A stretch of 43,748 bases of DNA. Source: Kiritimatiellales bacterium (GTDB taxonomy: Bacteria > Verrucomicrobiota > Kiritimatiellia > Kiritimatiellales > Pontiellaceae). Numbering within the stretch: position 1 is the first letter of the stretch; each line of letters begins with the position of its first letter. Both the position numbers and the translations under genes were made by a program. The notes below the pieces were generated by a model that saw only the letters and a program-made list of their open reading frames with translations, had not been told where the DNA came from and made no database searches. The stretch covers positions 1-43,748 of the forward strand of contig QKAU01000034.1 of NCBI GenBank assembly GCA_003246265.1, written 5' to 3'. Of this stretch, positions 33,987 to 42,165 are shown piece by piece.

Positions 33987-35768
33987 ATGGCATACAAAAA
34001 CTATCTCCTCGTGTGCGCCGGAACCGCATGCGAATCGAACAAGGGCAAGGCCCTGTACGAGGAACTCCAGAAGGAGCTCCAGGCGCAGGGCGCCGACGCG
34101 GAGGCGCAGCTCGTCAAGACCGGCTGCTTCGGCTTTTGCGAACAGGGCCCCATCGTCAAGGTCCTCCCGGACGAATCCTTCTACGTGAAGGTCGGCCCCG
34201 AGCACGCCCAGAAGATCGTCGCCGAACACATCGTCAAGGGCCGCCCGGTTGCGGAGCTGCTCTACGACAAGAAGCAATCCAGCAAGTCGGCCGACGACAT
34301 CGCCTTCTACCAGAAGCAAAAGCGCATCGTGCTGCGCAACTGCGGCGTGATCAACCCCGAGTCGATCGACGAATACATTGCCCGCGACGGCTACGCCGCG
34401 CTGGAAAAGGTCATCTTCGAGATGACCCCCGACCAGGTGATCGAGGAGCTGACCAACGCCGGCCTGCGCGGCCGCGGTGGCGCCGGCTTCCCGACCGGAC
34501 TGAAGTGGAAGTTCACCAAGAACGTCGCGAGCGACCAGAAGTATATCGTCTGCAACGCCGACGAAGGCGATCCGGGCGCCTACATGGACCGCTCCACCTG
34601 CGAGGGCGACCCCCACTCCGTGCTCGAGGCCATGGCCATCGCCGGGCGGACGGTCGGCGCCAACCGCGGCTTCATCTATATCCGCGCGGAATACCCGCTC
34701 GCTATCGAGCGTCTGGAGAACGCCATCGGCCAGGCGCGCGAATACGGCCTGCTCGGCGAGGGCATCCTCGGCTCCGACTTCAGCTTCGACATCGAGATCC
34801 GTCTCGGCGCCGGCGCCTTCGTCTGCGGCGAAGAGACCGCCCTGCTCGCCTCCATCGAAGGCAAGCGCGGCATGCCAATCCCCCGCCCGCCCTTCCCCGC
34901 CGTCAAGGGGCTCTGGGGCAAGCCGACGGTGATCAACAACGTCGAAACCTGGGCCAACATCCCGATGATCATCCTCAAGGGCAGCGCCTGGTTCGCCGCC
35001 ATCGGCACCGAGAAGTCGAAGGGCACCAAGGTCTTCGCGCTGACCGGGAAGATCAACAACTCCGGCCTGATCGAAGTGCCCATGGGTACCACGCTGCGCG
35101 AAATCATCTACGACATCGGCGGCGGCATCCGCAACGGCAAGAAGTTCAAGGCGGCGCAGACCGGCGGCCCCTCCGGCGGCGTCATCACCGAGGAGTACCT
35201 CGACATCCCGATCGACTACGAAAACCTCCAGGCCATCGGCTCGATGATGGGTTCCGGCGGCATGATCGTGATGGACGAGGACGACTGCATGATCGACGTG
35301 ACCAAGTTCTACCTCGAGTTCACGGTCGACGAATCGTGCGGCAAGTGCGCCCCCTGCCGGATCGGTGGACGCACCAACTACAACATCCTCGACAAGATCT
35401 CCAAGGGCCAGGGCACCATGGAGGACCTCGAGAAGCTCAAGGAGCTCGCGCAGGCCATGCGCAAGGCCTCGCTCTGCGGCCTCGGCCAGACGGCACCCAA
35501 CCCGATCATGTCCACGATGAAGTACTTCGAGGACGAGTACCGGGCGCATATCGTCGACAAGAAGTGCCCGGCGGGCAAGTGCAAGCACCTGCTCTCCTAC
35601 ACGATCGTCGCCGACAAGTGCGTCGGCTGCACCGCCTGTGCGCGCGTCTGCCCGGTCCATTGCATCGGCGGCGAGGTGAAGAAGGTCCACACGATCGACC
35701 AGGCCCAGTGCATCAAGTGCGGCCAGTGCTTCGAGAAATGCAAATTTGACGCCATCCTGAAGGGATAA
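33987..35768 (+). CDS. hydB: NuoF-like flavin subunit of [FeFe] hydrogenase (HydB)
   Basis: This 593-residue subunit carries the FMN and NAD(H) site. Residues 1-90 are a thioredoxin-like [2Fe-2S] domain (Cys10, Cys15, Cys47, Cys51). Residues about 115-430 are NuoF-like: GLRGRGGAGFPTGLKWKF, NADEGDPGAYMDR and an SLBB segment. A [4Fe-4S] site follows (ESCGKCAPCRIGG), and a C-terminal 2x[4Fe-4S] ferredoxin domain (CVGCTACARVCP, CIKCGQCFEKC) replaces what NuoF lacks. The order matches HydB of electron-bifurcating HydABC hydrogenases. It lies 12 bases after the ferredoxin-like gene and 11 before hydA. Confidence 0.96.
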   Translation: MAYKNYLLVCAGTACESNKGKALYEELQKELQAQGADAEAQLVKTGCFGFCEQGPIVKVLPDESFYVKVGPEHAQKIVAEHIVKGRPVAELLYDKKQSSKSADDIAFYQKQKRIVLRNCGVINPESIDEYIARDGYAALEKVIFEMTPDQVIEELTNAGLRGRGGAGFPTGLKWKFTKNVASDQKYIVCNADEGDPGAYMDRSTCEGDPHSVLEAMAIAGRTVGANRGFIYIRAEYPLAIERLENAIGQAREYGLLGEGILGSDFSFDIEIRLGAGAFVCGEETALLASIEGKRGMPIPRPPFPAVKGLWGKPTVINNVETWANIPMIILKGSAWFAAIGTEKSKGTKVFALTGKINNSGLIEVPMGTTLREIIYDIGGGIRNGKKFKAAQTGGPSGGVITEEYLDIPIDYENLQAIGSMMGSGGMIVMDEDDCMIDVTKFYLEFTVDESCGKCAPCRIGGRTNYNILDKISKGQGTMEDLEKLKELAQAMRKASLCGLGQTAPNPIMSTMKYFEDEYRAHIVDKKCPAGKCKHLLSYTIVADKCVGCTACARVCPVHCIGGEVKKVHTIDQAQCIKCGQCFEKCKFDAILKG

Positions 35769-35779
35769 GGAGAAGAACA

Positions 35780-37528
35780 ATGTCCATGGTTGAACTCGAA
35801 ATCAACGGATTGCCCGTATCGGTGCCGGCCGGCACCACCATCCTGGATGCCGCCAAGGAAGTGGGCATCCAGATCCCCAAGCTCTGCTACCACCACGACC
35901 TCGACGCCTGGGCCGCCTGCGGCATCTGCGTCGTGAAGGTGGAAGGCTCGCCCAAGATGCTCCGCGCCTGCGCGACGGCCGTCGGCCCGGGCATGAAGGT
36001 GATCACCCACGACCCCGAAGTGGTTGAGGTGCGCCGCACGGTGCTGGAGCTGATCCTCTCGACGCATCCGAACGACTGCCTCCAGTGCGGACGCAGCGGC
36101 AACTGCGAACTGCAGGACCTTTCGGCGGACTTCGGCATCCGCGACATCTCCTTCGAGAAGCGCGTCACCGAAATTCCGCGCGACGAATCGACCCCGTCGA
36201 TCGTCCTCAATCCCGAGAAGTGCGTGAAGTGCGGGCGTTGCGTGCTCGTCTGCCAGAACATGCAGGGCGTCTACGCGCTGGAATTCATCGGCCGCGGCGA
36301 GAATACCCGGCTGGCCCCGGCGGCAGACGTCAACCTCGAAGAGAGCCCCTGCATCAAGTGCGGCCAGTGCTCCGCGCACTGCCCCGTCGGCGCAATCTAC
36401 GAGAAGGACGACACCAAGGCGGTCTGGAACGCGCTGAAGAAGAACAACAAGCATGTCGTCGTGCAGATCGCCCCGGCGGTCCGCGTGGCCCTCGGCGAAG
36501 CCTTCGGCATGGAGCCCGGCGCGCTGGTGACCGGCAAGATCTACACCGCGCTACGCCGCCTCGGTTTCGACGGCGTCTTCGACACCAACTGGGCGGCCGA
36601 CCTGACCATCCTCGAGGAAGGGACCGAGTTCGTCAAGCGCTTCACTGGCGGCGGACCGCTGCCGCTGATCACCAGTTGCTGCCCCTCGTGGACCGACTAC
36701 ATGGAGAAGTTCGCGCCGGACTTCGTCGACAACTTCTCCTCCGCCAAGTCGCCGCAGGAGATGCTCGGCGTCATGTCCAAGACCTACTATGCCGAAAAGA
36801 TGGGCATCGATCCCTCGACGATCGTCATGGTCTCCGTCATGCCCTGCACCTCCAAGAAGTACGAAATCACCCGTTCCGACGAGATGTTCGCCTCGGGCTT
36901 CCAGGATATCGACTTCTCCATCACCACCCGTGAACTGTCGCGCATGATCAAGCAGGCCGGCATCGACTTCGCCAACCTGCCCGATTCGGACTGCGACAGC
37001 ATCCTCGGCAAGTACACCGGCGCGGGCACGATCTTCGGCGTGACCGGCGGCGTGATGGAGGCGGCGCTGCGTTCGGCCTACTACCTGATCACCAAGGAGG
37101 ACCTCGAGCAGGTGGAGTTCCAGGCCGTCCGCGGCATGGAAGGGGTCAAAGCCGCGGAAATCGACGTCAAGGGCACCAAGGTGCGCATCGCCGTGGCCCA
37201 CCAGATGGGCAACGTCCAGGCAGTCATCGACCAGTTGCGCGACGCGCAGGCCAAGGGCGAGGAACTGCCCTACCACTTCATCGAGGTGATGGCCTGCCGC
37301 GGCGGCTGCATTGGCGGTGGCGGACAGCCCCACGGGGCGACCGACGAGATCCGGGCGCAGCGGACGCGCGGCATCTATTCGGACGACGAGAAGAGCGTCC
37401 TGCGTTGCTCGCATCACAACCCGGAAATCAAGCGGGTCTACGACGAGTACCTGGGGGCTCCGCTCAGCCACAAGGCCCACGACCTGCTGCACACAACCTA
37501 CAAGAAGCGTCCGCTCTACCAGCGGTAG
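35780..37528 (+). CDS. hydA: [FeFe] hydrogenase catalytic subunit (HydA)
   Basis: The 582-residue subunit reduces protons to H2 or oxidises H2. Cofactor ligands in order: [2Fe-2S] Cys36, 47, 50, 64; His96/Cys100/103/109 for the His-ligated [4Fe-4S]; two [4Fe-4S] sites at Cys148-158 and Cys191-201; then the H-cluster motifs L1 TSCCPSW (Cys300-301), L2 MPCTSKKYE (Cys356) and L3 EVMACRGGCIGGGGQP (Cys506, Cys510). All residues expected for a catalytic group A enzyme are present, including the proton-transfer Cys of L1. AGGAGAAGA precedes the ATG. Together with HydB and HydC this suggests NADH/ferredoxin-linked, electron-bifurcating H2 production. The HydEFG maturases are not in the window. Confidence 0.97.
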   Translation: MSMVELEINGLPVSVPAGTTILDAAKEVGIQIPKLCYHHDLDAWAACGICVVKVEGSPKMLRACATAVGPGMKVITHDPEVVEVRRTVLELILSTHPNDCLQCGRSGNCELQDLSADFGIRDISFEKRVTEIPRDESTPSIVLNPEKCVKCGRCVLVCQNMQGVYALEFIGRGENTRLAPAADVNLEESPCIKCGQCSAHCPVGAIYEKDDTKAVWNALKKNNKHVVVQIAPAVRVALGEAFGMEPGALVTGKIYTALRRLGFDGVFDTNWAADLTILEEGTEFVKRFTGGGPLPLITSCCPSWTDYMEKFAPDFVDNFSSAKSPQEMLGVMSKTYYAEKMGIDPSTIVMVSVMPCTSKKYEITRSDEMFASGFQDIDFSITTRELSRMIKQAGIDFANLPDSDCDSILGKYTGAGTIFGVTGGVMEAALRSAYYLITKEDLEQVEFQAVRGMEGVKAAEIDVKGTKVRIAVAHQMGNVQAVIDQLRDAQAKGEELPYHFIEVMACRGGCIGGGGQPHGATDEIRAQRTRGIYSDDEKSVLRCSHHNPEIKRVYDEYLGAPLSHKAHDLLHTTYKKRPLYQR

Positions 37529-37548
37529 GAAACCCCGGCGCTTCGAGG

Positions 37549-37578
37549 AAAACCGCCCCGTTTCGGGGCGGTTTTTTT
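37549..37578 (+). terminator. Rho-independent terminator of the hydrogenase operon
   Basis: AAAACCGCCCCG and CGGGGCGGTTTT form a perfect 12-bp stem with a TTT loop, followed by three more T residues. It lies 20 bases after the hydA stop and is the strongest terminator in the window. Confidence 0.93.
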
Positions 37579-37589
37579 ACGCCCCCGCC

Positions 37590-37617
37590 TTGCTTTCCTG
37601 CGGAAGGCAACTAGACT
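37590..37617 (+). promoter_or_regulatory. Candidate promoter of the secretin gene
   Basis: TTGCTT and TAGACT are 16 bases apart, about 36 bases before the ATG at 37653 and just beyond the hydrogenase terminator, where a new promoter is expected. Confidence 0.35.
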
Positions 37618-37652
37618 GCAATAAATCTACAACCACAGGGTTATACGCGCCT

Positions 37653-40001
37653 ATGAAATTCAAAGATGCCCTCCTCCCGGCCTTGCTGCTTACCCTTTTT
37701 ACTGCCCCGGACACCCGTGCCCAGGGAGGTCCTCCCGGCGCCCCCCCCGCCACCATTCCCGAGGAACCCGATGCGGTGGCAACCCCGATGCCGTCCATGC
37801 CCGTCCCCGCCCCGCAGGCGCCGGCCCCCGCCAGGCCGGTGCGCACCGTCACGCCCGTGCCGACGCCGGCGGGCAACGATGCCCTGGTCTCCTTCAAGTT
37901 CGAAGGAGCCGATCTCGAAACGGTCATGGCCCAGTACTGCGAGTGGACCGGCAAGATCTACCTCAAGACCGATACGGTTACCGCAACGATCACCCTCAAG
38001 GCCGACAAGTTGACGAAGGAAGAGTCGATCGAGGTGGTCGAAGCCATCCTCGCGATGAACAACATTGCCCTGCTCCCCATGGGAGACAAGTTCATCAAGG
38101 TGGTCCAGACCACTGCGCCCGACCTCGTCGGCCAGGGGATGCAGGTCAACCTCGACGCCGGGAAAGGCTATACGGGCAACGAAAAGCTGGCAACGCAGTT
38201 GATCCAGCTCAAGCACGTGCAGATCCCGGAGGTGCAGACCGCGATCCAGCACCTCATGCACGCCTTCGGCAAGATCCAGACCCTGGAGAGCAGCAACAGC
38301 ATGCTGGTCACCGACACCGAGGCCAACATCCTGCGCATCCGCGAACTGGTGGAATTCCTCGACCAGCCTGCCGCCGGTATCGAACCGCTGATCCGAGAGA
38401 TCAAGTATGCCGAGGCGGGCGAGATCGCCGCCAAGCTCGGCGAAATCATCTCCATTGCCCAAGAGACGGACAAGAAGGCCACTGCCGGATCCTCGGCTGG
38501 AGCCCGCACGCCTCCGGGTGTCATCCGCGCCCGCACGCCGCAGCAGCCGGCAGCCGCCACCCCGACGCGTGCCACCATCTCCAGCACGGAGAGCGGTGGC
38601 GCCCCCATCCTCCAGGGTTCGGTCAAGGTGATGGCCGACGAACGCACGAACCTGATCATCATCTTCTCCCAGAAGGAGAACTTCGACTTCTTCGACAAGA
38701 TCATCAAGGTGCTCGACGTCGAGGTCAAACCCGCCATCACCTTCGAGGTGGTGCAGCTCGAATACGCCGACGCCGAGGAGCTGGCGGGCACGCTGAACGA
38801 ACTGGTGGGCGCGGCGCAGGGCGGCACCACCCGCAGCGGCGTTTCGTCCAGCTCGCGTTCGTCGACGCGCAGCACCTCCTCCAGCGCTTCCCGCAGCCGG
38901 ACCACGGGATCCAGCAGTTCCCGCTCGTCCGTTTCCGCGCCCTCTCCCGTGGGTGGCGGCGGGGCGCAGGTCACCCCGAACGCCGAACCGGAAGAGGGGA
39001 CGGCGGCCATCGAAAACCTCAGCAAGCTTTCCGAAAACACCAAGATCCTGGCCGACATCCGTTCCAACTCCATCCTGCTGATGGGCAGGGAGAGCGACAT
39101 CGCCGCCATCAAGAACGTCATCAAGAACCTCGACATCATGCTCGAGCAGGTCCTGATCGAGGCGGCGATCTTCGAAGTCACCCTCGGCGACTCGCTGCGG
39201 CACGGCATCGACTGGCTCTACCGCAGCCAGGGTCTCGACAAGGTCGGGGCATGGGACGGGGTCAACCTGATCGCCAGCAACGCGCTCCAGTCGGTGGCGA
39301 GCGGCGCGCTCACCTACTACCAGAACCTCAAGGGGATCAACACCGAGATCGCCATCAACCTGGCGGCCAGCGACAGCAACGTGCGCCTGCTGGCCACGCC
39401 GGTGGTCATGACCACCGACAACACCGAGGCGCGCCTGAGCGTGGGCGAACAGCGTCCGGTCGTCACTTCGACCGACTCCTACGGCAACAGTTCCGGCACC
39501 CTGCGCTCCTCCTACGAATACAAGGACATCGGCATCCAGCTTACCGTGACGCCCCGTATCAATCCGCAGCGGGTGGTGGTGATGGAGATCCTGCAGCAGG
39601 CCGACCAGGTCGGCGACGAAGTCTCGATCGACAACAACAAGGTGCCCGTCATTCTCAACCGCGAGTTCGAAGCGGCTATTGCCGTGCCCGACCGCGGAAC
39701 GATCGCCCTGGGAGGCCTCATCAACACGGAAACGCGCGACACGGTCAGCAAGATCCCGATCCTGGGCGACATTCCCCTGCTCGGCCGCTACCTCTTCAGC
39801 AGCGTGAACAAGGAGAACCGGCAGACCGAGCTGGTCGTCCTGCTTACGCCCTACGTGCTGACAAACCACGACGAAATGACCAAGGAAACCGAGCGGCTCT
39901 ACGACTCCACCGACATGCAGCCCGGCGACTGGCCGAGCAAGGGCTGGTCGGGCTCCCATCTGCAACATCGTGAAAAACCCATGGACGAAGGCGCAGAGTA
40001 G
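37653..40001 (+). CDS. gspD: Type II secretion-like outer-membrane secretin (GspD family)
   Basis: The 782-residue protein has a signal peptide (LLPALLLTLFTAPDTRA), a Pro-rich linker, and four N-domains. N0 begins at SFKFEGADLETVMAQYCEW; the next repeats include LIQLKHVQIPEVQTAIQHL, IKYAEAGEIAAKLGEII and VQLEYADAEELAGTLNELV. Ser/Thr-rich inserts split the last two N-domains (SSSSRSSTRSTSSS near residue 395). The secretin core follows: VLIEAAIFEVTL, ATPVVMTTDN, VGEQRPVVTS, IGIQLTVTPRI, and the end IPLLGRYLFSS with VVLLTPYVL. It would form the outer-membrane channel of a type II or type IV pilus-like system. No other gsp gene is in the window. The ribosome site is weak. Confidence 0.93.
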   Translation: MKFKDALLPALLLTLFTAPDTRAQGGPPGAPPATIPEEPDAVATPMPSMPVPAPQAPAPARPVRTVTPVPTPAGNDALVSFKFEGADLETVMAQYCEWTGKIYLKTDTVTATITLKADKLTKEESIEVVEAILAMNNIALLPMGDKFIKVVQTTAPDLVGQGMQVNLDAGKGYTGNEKLATQLIQLKHVQIPEVQTAIQHLMHAFGKIQTLESSNSMLVTDTEANILRIRELVEFLDQPAAGIEPLIREIKYAEAGEIAAKLGEIISIAQETDKKATAGSSAGARTPPGVIRARTPQQPAAATPTRATISSTESGGAPILQGSVKVMADERTNLIIIFSQKENFDFFDKIIKVLDVEVKPAITFEVVQLEYADAEELAGTLNELVGAAQGGTTRSGVSSSSRSSTRSTSSSASRSRTTGSSSSRSSVSAPSPVGGGGAQVTPNAEPEEGTAAIENLSKLSENTKILADIRSNSILLMGRESDIAAIKNVIKNLDIMLEQVLIEAAIFEVTLGDSLRHGIDWLYRSQGLDKVGAWDGVNLIASNALQSVASGALTYYQNLKGINTEIAINLAASDSNVRLLATPVVMTTDNTEARLSVGEQRPVVTSTDSYGNSSGTLRSSYEYKDIGIQLTVTPRINPQRVVVMEILQQADQVGDEVSIDNNKVPVILNREFEAAIAVPDRGTIALGGLINTETRDTVSKIPILGDIPLLGRYLFSSVNKENRQTELVVLLTPYVLTNHDEMTKETERLYDSTDMQPGDWPSKGWSGSHLQHREKPMDEGAE

Positions 40002-40015
40002 GCCGGGGCCAGGAA

Positions 40016-41254
40016 ATGCCATCGGTCCACTTCATCGGGGTTGGCGGGGTCGGCATGAACGGCCTCGCCCAGCTGGCCGCCCTGTCCGGCTATTCCGCCA
40101 CCGGCTCCGATCGGACCTGCGCCCCGGGCATCGACCTGTTCAGGTGCCTTGAATCCATTGGCGTCGACCTGCTGCCCCAGGATGGATCGGGCGTTGGGCC
40201 CGGAACGGATCTGGTGGTCTACAGCACCGCCATCGAGGCCGACAATCCCGACATCCGGCGCGCCAGGGAGCTGGGGATTCCCCTGCTCCATCGTGCCGAA
40301 TTCCTGCGTGAACTGGTTGGAGCGTCCCGGCTGGTCGCCGTCGCAGGAACGGCCGGGAAGACCACCACCACGGGCATGCTGGGCTGGATTTTCGAGTCGC
40401 TGGGCCACGACCCCTCGGTCTACAACGGAGCTGCCGTTCTCAACTGGAAAACCGCTTTGATTCCCGGCAATGTGCGCAAGGGAAACTCCGATCTTTGGAT
40501 CATCGAAGCCGACGAATCCGACAAGTCGTTCCTGCGCTTCCACCCCTCGCACGCGATCATTACCAACATCTCCAAGGACCATTACGAACTCGACGAGCTG
40601 CACCGCATGTTCGACCGGTTCGAAGCGCAAACCTCGGGCATCACGGTCCGCGGTCCTTCCACGGCGACAGTGCCCCCGCTCCCCCAACTGCTGGGACGCC
40701 ACAACCGCGAAAACGCCGCCAATGCCCTGGCGCTCTGTACCGCGCTGGGCATGGATGCGGAGGCCGCCGGCGAGGCGCTCACCCGGTTCAGGGGCATCGA
40801 GCGCCGGCTGGAAACCGTGGGCGTGGCGGAAGGCGTGACCGTCATCGACGACTATGCCCACAACCCGGCCAAGATCGCGGCGGCGATCGAAGCGGTGCAC
40901 GATGCCTATGGGCAGGTCCACGCCTTCTGGCGCCCCCACGGCTTCACTCCGCTCCACCAGAACTTGGCGGAGCTGGTCGAGACCTTCGGCCGCGCGCGCA
41001 CCGCATCGCTCCATATCCTGCAGGTCTACTATGCAGGCGGAACGGTGGACCGGAAATGCTCCTCGGCGGATCTCGTGGCCCGGCTCGATGCCGCTGGCGT
41101 TCCGGCAAAGCTTGTGCCAGACTACGACACTTTGCAAAATGCGCTGGAAAGCTCCGCTCGGCCGGGCGATGCCATCCTCGGCATGGGTGCGCGCGATCCG
41201 GAACTGCCGCGGTTTGCCCAACGACTGGTGATGGAATGGAAGAAACGCAGCTAA
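40016..41254 (+). CDS. Compact MurC-like amino acid ligase
   Basis: The 412-residue protein is a Mur ligase closest to MurC (UDP-N-acetylmuramate-alanine ligase): N-terminal Rossmann domain (FIGVGGVGMNGLAQL), ATP loop GTAGKTTTTG, EADESDKSF, GRHNRENAANALAL and DDYAHNPAKI. It is about 50-80 residues shorter than usual MurC. The missing part lies in the central domain: NISKDHYELDELHRMFDRFEAQT runs almost directly into GRHNRENA, where MurC normally has some 60 more residues of strands. It may be the cell-wall MurC in reduced form or a paralogue with another substrate. It lies 14 bases after the secretin gene and overlaps the next gene by 19 bases. Confidence 0.82.
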   Translation: MPSVHFIGVGGVGMNGLAQLAALSGYSATGSDRTCAPGIDLFRCLESIGVDLLPQDGSGVGPGTDLVVYSTAIEADNPDIRRARELGIPLLHRAEFLRELVGASRLVAVAGTAGKTTTTGMLGWIFESLGHDPSVYNGAAVLNWKTALIPGNVRKGNSDLWIIEADESDKSFLRFHPSHAIITNISKDHYELDELHRMFDRFEAQTSGITVRGPSTATVPPLPQLLGRHNRENAANALALCTALGMDAEAAGEALTRFRGIERRLETVGVAEGVTVIDDYAHNPAKIAAAIEAVHDAYGQVHAFWRPHGFTPLHQNLAELVETFGRARTASLHILQVYYAGGTVDRKCSSADLVARLDAAGVPAKLVPDYDTLQNALESSARPGDAILGMGARDPELPRFAQRLVMEWKKRS

Positions 41255-42048
41255 TCGAAAGCCCACAGAACCCGCGCGTCAAGACCGCGGTCAGGCTGCG
41301 CAAGGCGAAGAACCGCCAAGCGGCCGGCACCACGCTGGTTGAAGGCTGCCGGGAGATCCAGCGGGCCGTCCAGAGCGGTTGGCGGTTTACGGAGCTGTAC
41401 TGCTGTCCCGAACTCTACCTCGATCTTCACGCCGGCGAACTGGTGTCCGAAATCGCGCAGGACGGAACGCCGGTCTTCCACTGTTCCGAGGCGGCGTTCC
41501 GGAAGATGTCCTACCGCGACACCCCCGACGGACTGATGGCGCTCTCCCCGCTCGTGGGAAAGACGCTGGACGAACTCGTGCTTCCCGAGAACCCGCTGCT
41601 GCTGGTCGCCGAGGACCTCGAAAAACCCGGCAACCTCGGCACCATACTGCGCACGGCCGACGCCACCGGCGTCGACGCCGTCATCACCTGCGACCACAAG
41701 ACCGACCTCAACAACCCCAACGTCATCCGCGCCAGCATCGGTACAATCTTCTTCCTGCCGGTGGCGGAAGCCTCGACCGAAGAGACCTTGGCCTGGCTGG
41801 CTGCACGCGGCATCCAGTCCGTGGCCGCCGTGCCCGGCGCGGAATGCGAATATACCGAGGCCGACCTGCGCGGAGGAACGGCCATCGTTGTCGGAGCCGA
41901 GGACGAAGGACTCAGCCCGCGCTGGATGGAGGCGGCGGACCTGCGCGTCGGCATTCCCATGCTCGGCAAGAACGATTCGTTGAACGTCTCGACCGCCGCC
42001 GCCATCCTGCTCTATGAAGCGGTACGGCAGCGGCGGGCAACTCCCTAG
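41236..42048 (+). CDS. SpoU/TrmH-family RNA 2'-O-methyltransferase
   Basis: The 270-residue protein is a SPOUT methyltransferase. Residues about 1-95 are the substrate-binding domain (ESPQNPRVKTAVRLRKAKNR, TLVEGCREIQRAV). Residues about 115-270 have the trefoil-knot motifs: AEDLEKPGNLGTILRTADATG (motif 1, with Asn and Arg), IVVGAEDEGLS (motif 2), and IPMLGKNDSLNVSTAAAILLYEA (motif 3, with Ser-Leu-Asn-Val). It transfers methyl from S-adenosylmethionine to a ribose 2'-OH in rRNA or tRNA; the exact nucleotide is unknown. The ATG lies inside the MurC-like gene in another frame, so translation is probably coupled. Confidence 0.92.
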   Translation: MEETQLIESPQNPRVKTAVRLRKAKNRQAAGTTLVEGCREIQRAVQSGWRFTELYCCPELYLDLHAGELVSEIAQDGTPVFHCSEAAFRKMSYRDTPDGLMALSPLVGKTLDELVLPENPLLLVAEDLEKPGNLGTILRTADATGVDAVITCDHKTDLNNPNVIRASIGTIFFLPVAEASTEETLAWLAARGIQSVAAVPGAECEYTEADLRGGTAIVVGAEDEGLSPRWMEAADLRVGIPMLGKNDSLNVSTAAAILLYEAVRQRRATP

Positions 42049-42054
42049 AGCATG

Positions 42055-42123
42055 CAACGGCTGAGTTGCCGTTGATGGGGCGGGGTGTCCCACACCGCCG
42101 TGGACGGCTGGGAACAGCCGTCC
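42055..42123. repeat. Cluster of palindromes between convergent genes (REP-like or bidirectional terminator)
   Basis: Three inverted repeats follow each other. CAACGGC/GCCGTTG encloses six bases at 42055-42074. GGTGT/ACACC with flanking GGCG/CGCC lies at about 42079-42099. GGACGGCTG (42102-42110) and CAGCCGTCC (42115-42123) form a perfect 9-bp stem around a GGAA tetraloop. The cluster fills the 117-base gap between the methyltransferase and URO-D-like genes. Lack of T tracts argues against simple intrinsic termination. Confidence 0.6.
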
Positions 42124-42165
42124 CTGCCAGCGAAATCGGCAGCGGCATCTCATTCGTGAACTGCC

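Noticed and set aside
32985-35780. A 931-codon open frame on the minus strand opposite hydB
   Set aside because: It is antisense to a protein with intact flavin and cluster motifs; its translation has no domain signature and reflects high GC at third positions.
37641-40022. A 793-codon minus-strand frame opposite the secretin gene
   Set aside because: No motifs; the secretin domains on the plus strand are continuous.
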